A stretch of DNA of 64,000 bases. It comes from JAJZMY01 sp964604635. GTDB taxonomy: Archaea > Micrarchaeota > Micrarchaeia > Micrarchaeales > Micrarchaeaceae. Location: the NCBI GenBank assembly GCA_964604635.1, contig CAZRZO010000002.1:1-64000 (forward strand), in the 5' to 3' direction. Under the pieces are notes generated by a model. That model saw only the letters and a program-made list of their open reading frames with translations. It did no database searches and was not told the DNA's origin. Positions 1-8,224 of this stretch are shown piece by piece. A program made the position numbers and the translations under genes. Within the stretch, counting starts at the first letter, position 1. The number at the start of each line of letters is the position of its first letter.

Positions 1-394
1 TCCAGTAATAAGAATTCATTAATCAATATGTATCTAGTCTTTCAATCCAAGTTGCGTATAATCAATTATATAATCCAGTAATAGAATATACATAATACAT
101 AAAAATAGAATAAATAATAAAAATATATTTTATATTCCTGATAATTAGTATTTGTTTTTTATATGTAATTAAAATATTGTGAATTTATTTATTTATTTAT
201 ATAAAAATATACATAGATTAAATATAGAAAAGAAAAAGTAAGTATTTATAAAACTAATTAGAACTAGATATTTGTTATTATAATTGTTGTATGGTTATTT
301 ATTTATTGTATAGATATTTGTATTATATATTAGTAAAGTATTTAAATTCAAATAGTTTCATAATAATTATTTGATTTTAAATATTTATTATATT
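1..394. other. AT-rich stretch without a recognisable gene
   Basis: I see no coding region or stable RNA here. The ten-base string TCCAGTAATA occurs at 1-10 and again at 74-83, each time followed by a GAAT-containing stretch. A slightly more GC-rich segment with the string CTTTCAATCC lies at about 49-60. That is compatible with the edge of a repeat array cut by the window border, but two partial copies cannot establish it. The rest is A/T runs that probably include the promoter of the methyltransferase gene that follows. Confidence 0.4.
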
Positions 395-1081
395 ATGATA
401 AAAATGAATAGTATATTTCCAATAAAAAGAGAAAGAAGTAAATTTGATGTGAATACTGGTTTAGACATATCTTTTGGTTCTCATAAATATTCTGAAAGAT
501 TAGTAGAAATTCCTTTTTTATTCAGAAATATTGTTCCTACTCCTGCAAATGTTTTAGATATTGGTTCTTGTGAATCAATATATCCAATACAATTAGCAAT
601 GTTAGGTTATAATGTTACTGGAATTGATATTAGAGATTATCCATTTAATAATAAAAACTTTAAATTTATTAAAGCTGATATTTTCAAAACAAATGAATTA
701 AAAAAAGATTCATTTGATGCTGTTTTAAATATTAGTACTTTGGAGCATTTTGGTTTATTATCTTATGGAAATAATGAAAAAGATCCTGATGCTGATTATA
801 ATGCAATGAAAATAATAAAAGAAATATTAAAAGAAAATGGACAGATTATTTTTACTGCACCTTTTGGGAAAAGGAGTAGGATTTTGGAATTTGAGCGAAT
901 TTATAATACAAGAGAACTAAATTATTTATTACATGGTTTTAAGATCATAAATAAAAGATATTATGAAGTCTATAAAGATAAAGAAATATTTAGAATATCT
1001 AAAGAACAAGCAGAAGAAATTGAAAATGATGAAAAAATAGGAATACAATGTACTATTTGTATTAGTGCAATAAAGGAATAA
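395..1081 (+). CDS. class I SAM-dependent methyltransferase
   Basis: The protein of about 228 residues has the Rossmann-fold signature of SAM-dependent methyltransferases. Motif I reads VLDIGSC at about residues 53-59, and the acidic end of strand 2 reads GIDIRD at about 76-81. It is followed by a FDAVLNISTLEHFG stretch typical of the motif around strand 4. The substrate cannot be deduced. The open frame extends upstream to a TTG at 371, but the ATG at 395 (or at 404) is the more likely start because no ribosome-binding site precedes the TTG. It stands alone on the plus strand and converges with the spt4-rpoE1 group on the other strand. Small-molecule, sugar or protein substrates are all possible. 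Confidence 0.75.
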   Translation: MIKMNSIFPIKRERSKFDVNTGLDISFGSHKYSERLVEIPFLFRNIVPTPANVLDIGSCESIYPIQLAMLGYNVTGIDIRDYPFNNKNFKFIKADIFKTNELKKDSFDAVLNISTLEHFGLLSYGNNEKDPDADYNAMKIIKEILKENGQIIFTAPFGKRSRILEFERIYNTRELNYLLHGFKIINKRYYEVYKDKEIFRISKEQAEEIENDEKIGIQCTICISAIKE

Positions 1082-1131
1082 TATATTTATTTTATATGTG
1101 TTTGAATTGTTTTTTGTGCATATTAAATTTA

Positions 1132-1320
1132 TTATTTAATATTAATTGCAAATATACTATTAAACTTTAAATCTAGTTTTTTAGCTATTGCTGATTCTTC
1201 TGAATTTAAGATAATAATATAACTGTCCCATTTTGTAGAGAGATCTTTACTATTACATACTGGACATTGATCTCCTTTTATTATTAATCTGCATTTTCTA
1301 CATGCTTTTTGATCTCTCAT
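1132..1320 (-). CDS. spt4: transcription elongation factor Spt4 (RNA polymerase subunit E'')
   Basis: This small zinc-ribbon protein of 62 residues has Cys7, Cys10, Cys19 and Cys22 as the zinc site. The following segment, WDSYIIILNSEESAIAKKL, is characteristic of archaeal Spt4/RpoE''. In archaea Spt4 binds the NGN domain of Spt5 and raises RNA polymerase processivity. Spt5 itself is not in the window. The gene is last in a minus-strand group PIN-rpoE1-spt4, a conserved archaeal order. The start ATG is preceded by the recurrent TGAT motif three bases upstream. Identification is confident because of the Cys spacing, size and neighbourhood. Confidence 0.93.
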   Translation of the reverse strand: MRDQKACRKCRLIIKGDQCPVCNSKDLSTKWDSYIIILNSEESAIAKKLDLKFNSIFAINIK

Positions 1321-1366
1321 AATATCATTTTGTATTATTTTATTATTTAATCTATTCTATTTAAAT

Positions 1367-1975
1367 TTATTTTTTTGAATTCTTTGATTTATTTTTTTGT
1401 TTGTTCTTTTTATCATATTTTGAATGTTTATTTGATGTTATTTTCATTTTTGTCCATTCTGCTTTTCCCAAACCTTCTGGTCTCATAGTAAGTGCTATTT
1501 TTGAATCTTTAACTGATGTTTTTATACTGATTGTTGATATTTTTGCAAAAACATCATCACCTTTTTTTAATACAATATTACTTCTCTTTGAAGTAAACAT
1601 TTGATTTTTTTTATCAAAGAATACAAAGTCATCAGTTATTTGAGATACATGAATAAGACCATCCATTGGCCCTATTCTTACGAATGCACCAAATTCAATT
1701 AATTCTGTTATTTCTCCACTAACTATTTCATTTAATTGTGGAATAAATGTTAATGCATTAAATTCAACATCATGATGTGTTGCTGGGTCTCCTGGGTAAA
1801 TCAATCCATCTCCAACAGCTTTAATATTAAAAACAGAAACAATTAATCCCATATCTTTATCAATCATTCCTTCATATTTGTTTTCAAGCAATTCTTTTAA
1901 AACCTCTTTAAGATTTCTATCAAAATATTCTGATTGTATTCTAATAGTATCTCTAACTAAATATTCTTTATACAT
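1367..1975 (-). CDS. rpoE1: RNA polymerase subunit E' (Rpb7 homologue)
   Basis: The protein has 202 residues. The N-terminal tip domain starts MYKEYLVRDTIRI and contains the IYPGDPATHHDVEFNALTF stretch typical of Rpo7/RpoE'. An S1 RNA-binding domain follows at about residues 82-165 (GEITELIEFGAFVRIGPMDG). The tail of about 30 residues is Lys/Asn-rich. With Rpo4 it forms the stalk of archaeal RNA polymerase, which binds nascent RNA and helps open the promoter. Rpo4 is not in the window. A GGTGA Shine-Dalgarno site sits four bases before the ATG. The gene lies 46 bases upstream of spt4 and is probably co-transcribed with it. Confidence 0.94.
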   Translation of the reverse strand: MYKEYLVRDTIRIQSEYFDRNLKEVLKELLENKYEGMIDKDMGLIVSVFNIKAVGDGLIYPGDPATHHDVEFNALTFIPQLNEIVSGEITELIEFGAFVRIGPMDGLIHVSQITDDFVFFDKKNQMFTSKRSNIVLKKGDDVFAKISTISIKTSVKDSKIALTMRPEGLGKAEWTKMKITSNKHSKYDKKNKQKNKSKNSKK

Positions 1976-2024
1976 TTATTCACCATATAAGTTCTTCTGA
2001 TTAAAATTAAATTTATGTTTATTA

Positions 2025-2438
2025 TTAATTTGTTTCTATTTTAAAATTTTTTAAAATTCCTTGTTTTGATATTTTAAATATTTCTATATTATTATTATAT
2101 AATTTTTTTGCTAATTCAGTATCATTAGTTATTATAATAATATTTTTAAATTTATTAGAAGTATCTAAAATCCATTTATCTACATTTATATTAGACCTTT
2201 TATAAATAAATATCTTTCTTTCTTTTTCTTTGATTCTATTGATTAAGACTAAACTTATTGTAGCACTTAATTTTAGTTTTGATCTTGTTTTTGATAAACG
2301 AGTTAATTCATTAATAATACCCTTAGAAATAATAATTTTATAATTACTTAAATACTTTGTTTTAATTATTTCAAAGATATTTTTATTATATTTTAATGCA
2401 AATAAAATAGAACTTGTATCAATTATAATATATTTCAT
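2025..2438 (-). CDS. PIN-domain ribonuclease, Fcf1/Utp24-like
   Basis: The 137-residue protein is a single PIN domain. The acidic residues expected in the active site are visible: Asp7 in IIIDTSS, Glu44, Asp92 and Asp106 in ITNDTEL. A PIN protein of the Fcf1/Utp24 type commonly sits between the eIF2-gamma gene and rpoE1 in archaea. Here it is the first gene of the minus-strand group, and eIF2-gamma is absent upstream. In that neighbourhood the family is thought to act in ribosomal RNA processing, which is an inference for this protein. A toxin of the VapC type is less likely because there is no antitoxin gene and the synteny is conserved. Confidence 0.8.
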   Translation of the reverse strand: MKYIIIDTSSILFALKYNKNIFEIIKTKYLSNYKIIISKGIINELTRLSKTRSKLKLSATISLVLINRIKEKERKIFIYKRSNINVDKWILDTSNKFKNIIIITNDTELAKKLYNNNIEIFKISKQGILKNFKIETN

Positions 2439-2444
2439 CTAATC

Positions 2445-2499
2445 TTATTATTCTATTGTTATTATTCTATTATTTTTAATCTAATATTTTAATAATTTA
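2445..2499. repeat. 55-base copy flanking an assembly gap (left)
   Basis: This stretch is identical to 2600-2654 on the other side of the run of Ns. A perfect 55-base repeat abutting both sides of a 100-N gap is the usual trace of two contig ends sharing an unmerged k-mer overlap. It is most likely an assembly artefact and not a biological repeat. Confidence 0.9.
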
Positions 2500-2599
2500 N
2501 NNNNNNNNNNNNNNNNNNNNNNNNNNNNNNNNNNNNNNNNNNNNNNNNNNNNNNNNNNNNNNNNNNNNNNNNNNNNNNNNNNNNNNNNNNNNNNNNNNN
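2500..2599. other. assembly gap (100 N)
   Basis: One hundred undetermined bases with the same 55-base sequence on both sides. The true distance is probably zero, meaning that the two copies are one sequence. Confidence 0.95.
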
Positions 2600-2654
2600 T
2601 TATTATTCTATTGTTATTATTCTATTATTTTTAATCTAATATTTTAATAATTTA
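2600..2654. repeat. 55-base copy flanking an assembly gap (right)
   Basis: This is the second copy of the sequence at 2445-2499, with no mismatch. See the left copy for interpretation. Confidence 0.9.
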
Positions 2655-2711
2655 ATTAATACTTCTATATTTCTTTGTTTTTAATATTTTTTTACTTAGA
2701 TAATAAAATAT

Positions 2712-2882
2712 ATGTTGAAGAAATCAATAAGAAATCAACTAAAAATTCAATTTTATAATAAATTAATTCAAATGGATTATAAGAATACCACTACTCAAAA
2801 AATACTAATTAGATTTAAAAAGTCTTTTGGAAATAAAACTATATTCGTTTTAAATGTTTTTAAAAGGGGGTGGATTAAATGA
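2712..2882 (+). CDS. possible small basic protein overlapping the histone start
   Basis: An open frame of 56 codons starts MLKKSIRNQLK and ends FKRGWIK. It contains many Lys/Arg and no recognisable domain. Its TGA stop overlaps the histone ATG as ATGA, the arrangement seen in translationally coupled genes, and it covers the purine-rich ribosome-binding site of the histone gene. Fifty-six codons without a stop is somewhat unusual at this AT content. No Shine-Dalgarno site is visible before its own ATG. It could equally be the histone leader with a chance open frame. Confidence 0.25.
   Translation: MLKKSIRNQLKIQFYNKLIQMDYKNTTTQKILIRFKKSFGNKTIFVLNVFKRGWIK
2863..2873 (+). promoter_or_regulatory. 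strong ribosome-binding site of the histone gene
   Basis: A run of five Gs followed by TGG lies about six bases before the histone ATG. It is the most G-rich leader in the window and matches the GGGGTG core complementary to the archaeal 16S 3' end. This suggests high expression. Confidence 0.6.
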
Positions 2883-3109
2883 AAGAGAGAAAAAAAGGAT
2901 TTAGTTTTTATGATATTGAACAATTTCTGAGAGATGCAGGAGCTCAAAAAATAAACGAAGGTGCTGTTGATATGTTTGAAAAGGAATTAGAAGAAACAGT
3001 TAATGAGCTAATTGACAAAGCAAAAATATATGCTAATTATGCTGGTAGAAAGAGATTAATAAAAGATTCTGATATTATTCTAATTAAAAATTCTGATTCA
3101 AATAAGTAA
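2879..3109 (+). CDS. archaeal histone-fold DNA-binding protein
   Basis: The 76-residue protein has the layout of archaeal histones. The first short helix carries the LRDAGAQKINEGAVDMF pattern, a long central helix follows, and then the AGRKRLIKDSDIIL segment aligns with the loop-2 and alpha-3 region of HMf (AGRKTIKAEDIELA). Such proteins dimerise and wrap DNA. The N-terminus MKERKKGFSF is more basic than in HMf, and the acidic long helix makes it a divergent member. Its first residues might also suggest an NF-Y-like variant, but the size and the GRK motif fit an archaeal histone. The start is supported by the G-rich ribosome-binding site. Confidence 0.85.
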   Translation: MKERKKGFSFYDIEQFLRDAGAQKINEGAVDMFEKELEETVNELIDKAKIYANYAGRKRLIKDSDIILIKNSDSNK

Positions 3110-3132
3110 TAATAAAATACAATATTAAATGT

Positions 3133-3546
3133 ATGGTTATGCCTTCTTATTCAAATATTTTTGAGGATTTATCTTTAAATGACTTAATTTTAAAATTACA
3201 TAAAGCAATAGCAGAAGTAGTTGAAACTATTGATATGCTTATTACTCACAACAAAGCAATTAGTCATGATGAAATTAATGAATTACGAACAGTAATTAAA
3301 AAAAGGATAAATAATGGGGAAGATATTAAAGATAATGAAAAAATACTAAATTTATTAGAATTATTTTCAAGTAATAAATCTATTTTAGAATTAATAGGAG
3401 AAGATGTTGATGAATGGATGAATTTTATTGATTTAATTGAAAATAATTTAAATAGCAAAAAACCAAATTTAAGTATTGAAGAGCAATTAAGCCTTGAAAA
3501 AATTAAAAAAGCAAATCTTGAATTAAAAAAAATATTTAGACATTAA
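3133..3546 (+). CDS. hypothetical helical protein
   Basis: The 137-residue product is predicted to be almost wholly alpha-helical and is rich in Leu, Glu, Asn and Lys. It has no cysteine, no membrane segment and no motif that I recognise. The gene lies 23 bases after the histone gene on the same strand and may be co-transcribed with it. The start could be the ATG at 3133 or the one two codons later (MPSYSN). Nothing in it allows a function to be named. Confidence 0.6.
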   Translation: MVMPSYSNIFEDLSLNDLILKLHKAIAEVVETIDMLITHNKAISHDEINELRTVIKKRINNGEDIKDNEKILNLLELFSSNKSILELIGEDVDEWMNFIDLIENNLNSKKPNLSIEEQLSLEKIKKANLELKKIFRH

Positions 3547-3602
3547 AATAATAAACATTTTTTATTAAATTAAAGTTTTTAAAAATTTACTTGTGATAAA
3601 TT

Positions 3603-5018
3603 ATGAAAGTTATAAATGAAATTGGATTGTCTTTTGATGATGTTCTTCTTATTCCAAATAAAAATTCATTTGGTTCAAGATTAAATGTATCACTTAAAAC
3701 AAAGTTAACAAGAAATATTGAATTAAATTTGCCAATAATTAGTGCAAATATGGATACAATAACTGGTTCTGAAATGGCTATTTCAATGGCAGAAGCAGGT
3801 GGGATTGGAATTATACACAGATTTAATACAATTGAAGAAGAAATAGAAGAAGTAAAGCGTGTTAAAAGAAAGAGTTCATTAATAATAGAAGATCCATACA
3901 CAATACAAGTTAAAGGAACAATAGCAGATGTTAAAAATCTCATTAATGAAACAAATGTATCTGGTTTTCCAGTTTTAGATAAAAATAAGGTTGTTGGAAT
4001 TATTACATTAAGAGATATAAAATTTCATAATAATTTAGATAAAATTGCAGATGTAATGACATCAAAAAAAGACCTTATAACAATACAAAATAATAAAAAC
4101 TTAAGTGCAAAATATTTTTTAGATATTTTTAAAAAATACAAATTCGAAAAAATTCCAATTATTGATAATAAATTTAATTTAATTGCATTAGTTGCTGCAA
4201 AGGACATATTTAATGCAAATAATGCTATTACAACAAAGAATAGTAATGATGGTAAGTTAATGGTAGGTGCTGCAATTGGCATTAAATCAAGTGCATTTGA
4301 AAGAGCTATTAAATTATATGAACAAGGTGTTGATGTTCTTGTAATTGATATTGCGCATGGTCATTCAAGTAGTGTAATTGAATTAATTAAAAAAATAAAG
4401 AAAAATATTAATATTGATATAATAGCTGGAAATATTGCAACAAAGCAAGGAACACTTGATCTAATAAAAGCAGGTGCAGATGCAGTAAAAGTTGGGATTG
4501 GTCCTGGACATGCATGTACAACAAGAATTATTACTGGTGCTGGTGTTCCACAATTAACAGCAATTTCATGGGCTTATTCAGTTGCAAAAGATTATGACAT
4601 ACCAATAATAGCTGATGGTGGAATAAATAATTCTGGGGATATTATGAAAGCATTAGCAGCAGGTGCATCTAGTGTAATGATAGGAAGATTATTTGCTGGA
4701 ACAAAGGAAACACCAGGAAGTACTATTATAAAAAACGGAAAAAAATATAAATTCTTTAGAGGTATGTCATCAATTTCTGCAAATAGTAAAAAATTAGATT
4801 TAGAATTGTTAAAAGATGTTTCAATTGAACTTGTTGGAGAAGGAAAAGAATCATTTGTTCCATATATTGGTTCTGTTAAAGAAACTTTATTGCAATTTAT
4901 TGGTGGTTTAAGATCTGGTTTTAGTTACTGTGGATCTAGAAATTTAAGTGAATTAAGAAAAAACAGCAAGTTCATAAAACTTTCAAATAGTTCTCAAAGA
5001 GAAAGTTTTAATAAATAA
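3603..5018 (+). CDS. guaB: inosine-5'-monophosphate dehydrogenase
   Basis: This 471-residue TIM-barrel enzyme has a Bateman module of two CBS domains at about residues 95-205. It oxidises IMP to XMP with NAD+, the first committed step of GMP synthesis. The catalytic cysteine is Cys305 in GIGPGHACTTR, followed by GAGVPQLTAI and the phosphate-binding IIADGGINNSGDI. The YKFFRGMSS segment of the flap is present. The residue usually Ser before Ile/Val-Cys in this loop (GPGSIC) is His here. A GMP reductase is possible but less likely, given the IMPDH-type DGGI(N/K)xSGDI and RGM motifs. A GTGAT ribosome-binding site precedes the ATG. Confidence 0.9.
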   Translation: MKVINEIGLSFDDVLLIPNKNSFGSRLNVSLKTKLTRNIELNLPIISANMDTITGSEMAISMAEAGGIGIIHRFNTIEEEIEEVKRVKRKSSLIIEDPYTIQVKGTIADVKNLINETNVSGFPVLDKNKVVGIITLRDIKFHNNLDKIADVMTSKKDLITIQNNKNLSAKYFLDIFKKYKFEKIPIIDNKFNLIALVAAKDIFNANNAITTKNSNDGKLMVGAAIGIKSSAFERAIKLYEQGVDVLVIDIAHGHSSSVIELIKKIKKNINIDIIAGNIATKQGTLDLIKAGADAVKVGIGPGHACTTRIITGAGVPQLTAISWAYSVAKDYDIPIIADGGINNSGDIMKALAAGASSVMIGRLFAGTKETPGSTIIKNGKKYKFFRGMSSISANSKKLDLELLKDVSIELVGEGKESFVPYIGSVKETLLQFIGGLRSGFSYCGSRNLSELRKNSKFIKLSNSSQRESFNK

Positions 5019-5034
5019 ATTTTTATTTAATTTA

Positions 5035-5754
5035 TTATTTTGTTATTGCTTCTTTCTCTTCTTCTTTTTTTTGATCTTGCTCTTGCTTTTTGTATTCTTC
5101 AGTAATATGAATTTTATCTATGTTTAAGTACTTAAAAATAGTATTAATTAAAAATTGTTTTTTTGAATTATACTCAGTATTATCTTTATCTGTCTCAGCT
5201 TTAAATAAAATTTCAACTGAATTTTCTTTAATATTAATATTATTTGCTTTCATTTTATTAAATTCAATTAATGCTTTTATTTTGCTTTCATTTGAATCAA
5301 AATAATTAACAATTGTTACATCGAAAATAACGTTTTTTCCTGCTAATGGGTTATTAAAATCAACAATAACTCTTCCTGAATTAATTGTTTTTATTGTTGC
5401 AATTGTATTATCAATATTTATTTCCATTCCAGGATAAGGATTTATATCATGAGCTCTAAAATCAGATAAATGCATTACTCTTTTTAATTCTTTTTCATAT
5501 TCACCAAATGCTTCACTAGGTCCTAATGTTATTTTTTTGTGTTCATTTAAATTCATATTTTTTATTTCTCTGTTTAAACCTTTTACATTCTGTTTAGATC
5601 CAACAATAAATAAAGATTTACCATAATGTGTATTTTCTTTATAAACCTCTTCTTTTTTTGCTTTTTCCTCATTTGTTGTTGCAACTAATTTACCAGTATC
5701 ATTATTTATTAAATCATATTCAATAAACAAAAAATCATTATCTTTAAAACTCAT
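5035..5754 (-). CDS. FKBP-type peptidyl-prolyl isomerase, SlyD-like
   Basis: The 239-residue protein begins with an FKBP half-domain (DNDFLFIEYDLINNDTGKL). An inserted flap follows with GPSEAFGEYEKELKRVM, and the FKBP fold then closes (VDFNNPLAGKNVIFDVTIV). This is the arrangement of SlyD and of archaeal long FKBPs of about 26 kDa. It should catalyse prolyl cis-trans isomerisation and act as a chaperone in the cytosol. A C-terminal extension of about 90 residues ends in a charged Lys/Glu tail. The start has a GTGAT ribosome-binding site. It converges with guaB, with only 16 bases between the two stops. Confidence 0.88.
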   Translation of the reverse strand: MSFKDNDFLFIEYDLINNDTGKLVATTNEEKAKKEEVYKENTHYGKSLFIVGSKQNVKGLNREIKNMNLNEHKKITLGPSEAFGEYEKELKRVMHLSDFRAHDINPYPGMEINIDNTIATIKTINSGRVIVDFNNPLAGKNVIFDVTIVNYFDSNESKIKALIEFNKMKANNINIKENSVEILFKAETDKDNTEYNSKKQFLINTIFKYLNIDKIHITEEYKKQEQDQKKEEEKEAITK

Positions 5755-5855
5755 CTTATCACTAAATATATTAAATTTGTTAAATAATTATTTAAATATA
5801 ATTAAAAAATAATTAAATAATAAATATTAAATAAAAAAATACAATTTTTGAGATT

Positions 5856-6647
5856 ATGAAATTAATTTTAATAAAGCTTGGTGGAAGTGTAATAACAAAT
5901 AAAGCAAAGTTAGATACACCAAATATTAAAAACATAAATAGATTATTTAGAGAAATACATACTGCTTTAAACAAGCAAGCAGATAAAAATATCAAAATAA
6001 TTATTGGTCATGGCAGTGGTTCTTTTGGCCATTTTGCTGCAAATAAATATCAAGTGCATAAAGGTCTTATTAATAAAGAAAGTTTAAAAGGAACATCAAT
6101 TACACAAGATAGTGCTGCAAGACTTCATAGAATAATATTTAATCAAGCATTACTAAATAAACTTAATATTTTATCTTTTTCTCCTTCTTCTGCAATATTA
6201 TCTAATAATTCAAAAATTATTTCCTGGAATTTAAAATTAATGCAAAATGCCATTAATTTTGGTTTTATCCCATTAACTTATGGTGATATTTCAATTGATT
6301 TAAAAACAGGTGTTTCAATTGTTTCAACTGAAGAAGTTTTTAGATATATTGCTTATAAATTAAAACCCTATAAAATAATTGTAACAACTGATGTTGATGG
6401 TGTTTTGGATAATAATAAAAAATTAATTACAAATATATCAAAAACTAATTTTAATTCTATTTCTAAAAAAGTAAATAAATCAAAAAATATTGATGTAACT
6501 GGAGGTATGAAATCAAAACTTGATTATTTGTATAAAATATCAAAAGAAGTAGGAACAGTTTGTGAAATAATTAATGCTAATAACTCAAATAGATTATACA
6601 ATTCAATTTTGAACAAGAAAACAATTGGAACAAAAATAAAATATTAA
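5856..6647 (+). CDS. isopentenyl phosphate kinase
   Basis: The 263-residue amino-acid-kinase-fold enzyme phosphorylates isopentenyl phosphate to isopentenyl diphosphate. This is the last step of the archaeal mevalonate variant that feeds lipid synthesis. Visible motifs are KLGGSVIT at residues 7-14 for phosphate binding and the GHGSGSFGHF stretch at 51-60, in which His59 corresponds to the catalytic histidine that separates IPK from other family members. TTDVDGVLD, of the nucleotide-binding region, comes later. Length and order match the family. No other mevalonate-pathway gene is in the window. Confidence 0.9.
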   Translation: MKLILIKLGGSVITNKAKLDTPNIKNINRLFREIHTALNKQADKNIKIIIGHGSGSFGHFAANKYQVHKGLINKESLKGTSITQDSAARLHRIIFNQALLNKLNILSFSPSSAILSNNSKIISWNLKLMQNAINFGFIPLTYGDISIDLKTGVSIVSTEEVFRYIAYKLKPYKIIVTTDVDGVLDNNKKLITNISKTNFNSISKKVNKSKNIDVTGGMKSKLDYLYKISKEVGTVCEIINANNSNRLYNSILNKKTIGTKIKY

Positions 6648-6727
6648 ATAAAAAATAGTAAATTATTAATATTTATTTTGATTTATTTATTGGAATTTTT
6701 TAAAACCTTCTAAGTTCGTACAGAAAG

Positions 6728-6735
6728 TATAAATA
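6728..6735 (+). promoter_or_regulatory. putative TATA box of the MoxR-VWA operon
   Basis: TATAAATA is preceded by purines resembling a BRE, about 60 bases before the ATG at 6797. Spacing would place transcription start near 6755-6760. It is the only good TATA match between the preceding stop and this operon. Confidence 0.5.
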
Positions 6736-6796
6736 TCTTCTTAAAGTTTAATATTAAATTATTAATTTTATTTTAAGTTTTTTCTTAAGTGGTTTG

Positions 6797-8224
6797 ATGG
6801 TACAATTTATGAAAAAATTAAGTATTATGTCTAATTCTAAAAATGAAGAAGATATTAATTCTAAAGAAAACAAATTTAAAGAATTTGATGAATTACAAGA
6901 TTCTGTTGATAAATCAGTGAAGGGTTTTTTTCATTCAACACCTTTAATTATTTACCAAGAAAATAGTAATAAATTTGAAATTGATTTAAAAAAATTTTTT
7001 CTGATCTCAGCATTATCTGGTGAAAATATTCTATTTTCAGGTGGAACTGGTATAGGAAAAACAACATTTTCAAAATCATTTTTAAGTGGTATCTTTGGTT
7101 CTAATTATAGTGTATTGCAACTTGATGTTGGATTAGATGAATCAAAATACCTTGATGTTGATTTTAAGAAAATGAAGCAAGGTAAAAAATTAAGTGAATC
7201 AATAGTTGAATCGCAATTAATTAATGCTCCTGGTGTTATTTTTGATGAGTATAATAGGGCAATTGGACTACAAACTTCATTGATTCAAAGCTGGCTTGCT
7301 AATTATGAATTAACTGTTGCAGGTAATAAAAAAATTCTTCCAGGATTAAAATTAAGAGATAATAGTAATTTTCAGTTTAAAATTGCAACTGTGAATGAAG
7401 GAGCAGAGTATGTTAATGTACAAGAAATAGATCTTGCATCTAGAGATAGATTTTCAATTGAATTAAATTTAGATAATTTTCCAATGAATGATAATGATAA
7501 AAGAAATTTAATAACACATCCTCAATTTAGAAAACTTCTTGAAATAAACTCAGATAACAAAAAATTAATTAGATCTGAAAATAAATCAAAGACTTTTTTT
7601 GATTTATATTTTAAAATTAAAGATATTCAAATATCTGGCGAAGCACAGGAATTTATGGTTTATTTGCAAAGATTAGATAATTGTTATAAATCACCATTAG
7701 GAACAAAAAAAAGTTTTATTACTTTTAATGAATTAACATGTGAAGGATGTCATGCAAATAATATTGATAATGGTATTTGTTCAGGTATTCATGCTGTATC
7801 ACCTAGAACAGCATCTAATCTAATTTCTCTTGCAAGAGTATTTGCAAGTTATAGAATTTACAAAATGAATCAAGAGAACAAAAAAACAATTAATAAAGTA
7901 ACAATACCTGATTTAAAAGCAATTGCACCATTTGTTTTATCAATAAATAAATTAGGATTATCTAAAAATTGGATAGAGCGTTCATCAGATATTACTGGAA
8001 ATTCAGAATATAATGCAATAATTACAATTTTTAATATTATTGAAAAAAGATACAAACAAGATTTTGAAGATATTAATGATTTAATTTTAAAAGAAAATAA
8101 GAAAAAACAATTAACAGAAGCAGAAATATCAAGATTAAATAATTTAATGAGTAAAAATCCATGGTCAAAACCAAGAGAAGATATTATGAAATTATACAAT
8201 CATATTAAAAATAATGGTTATTGA
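6797..8224 (+). CDS. MoxR-type AAA+ ATPase
   Basis: The 475-residue protein has a Walker A motif GGTGIGKT at about residues 82-89 and a Walker B reading GVIFDEYNRA. A sensor-1-like IATVNEG follows, and then a DLASRDRF arginine finger region. This pattern is that of the MoxR/RavA branch of AAA+ ATPases, which work as chaperones together with VWA-domain partners. A Cys/His cluster at about 315-332 (CEGCH and, ten residues later, CSGIH) suggests a zinc-binding insertion, unusual for MoxR. The frame extends to a TTG three bases upstream, but ATG 6797 is more likely. It is first in a three-gene operon with overlapping genes. Confidence 0.85.
   Translation: MVQFMKKLSIMSNSKNEEDINSKENKFKEFDELQDSVDKSVKGFFHSTPLIIYQENSNKFEIDLKKFFLISALSGENILFSGGTGIGKTTFSKSFLSGIFGSNYSVLQLDVGLDESKYLDVDFKKMKQGKKLSESIVESQLINAPGVIFDEYNRAIGLQTSLIQSWLANYELTVAGNKKILPGLKLRDNSNFQFKIATVNEGAEYVNVQEIDLASRDRFSIELNLDNFPMNDNDKRNLITHPQFRKLLEINSDNKKLIRSENKSKTFFDLYFKIKDIQISGEAQEFMVYLQRLDNCYKSPLGTKKSFITFNELTCEGCHANNIDNGICSGIHAVSPRTASNLISLARVFASYRIYKMNQENKKTINKVTIPDLKAIAPFVLSINKLGLSKNWIERSSDITGNSEYNAIITIFNIIEKRYKQDFEDINDLILKENKKKQLTEAEISRLNNLMSKNPWSKPREDIMKLYNHIKNNGY

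Noticed and set aside
1..83. CRISPR array at the left edge
   Set aside because: Only one short direct repeat is visible and no second full repeat-spacer unit can be delimited, so no array is annotated.
1401..1604. 67-codon plus-strand frame over rpoE1
   Set aside because: Shadow of the S1 domain region on the opposite strand.
2025..2438. VapC toxin of a toxin-antitoxin pair
   Set aside because: There is no small antitoxin gene next to it, and the PIN-rpoE1-spt4 order is a conserved housekeeping arrangement.
2445..2654. terminal repeats of a mobile element around the first gap
   Set aside because: The repeats touch the N run exactly and have the same 55-base length as at the third gap. An assembly overlap explains both.
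3587..3943. 118-codon minus-strand frame over the start of guaB
   Set aside because: Antisense to the conserved N-terminus of guaB, with no ribosome-binding site.
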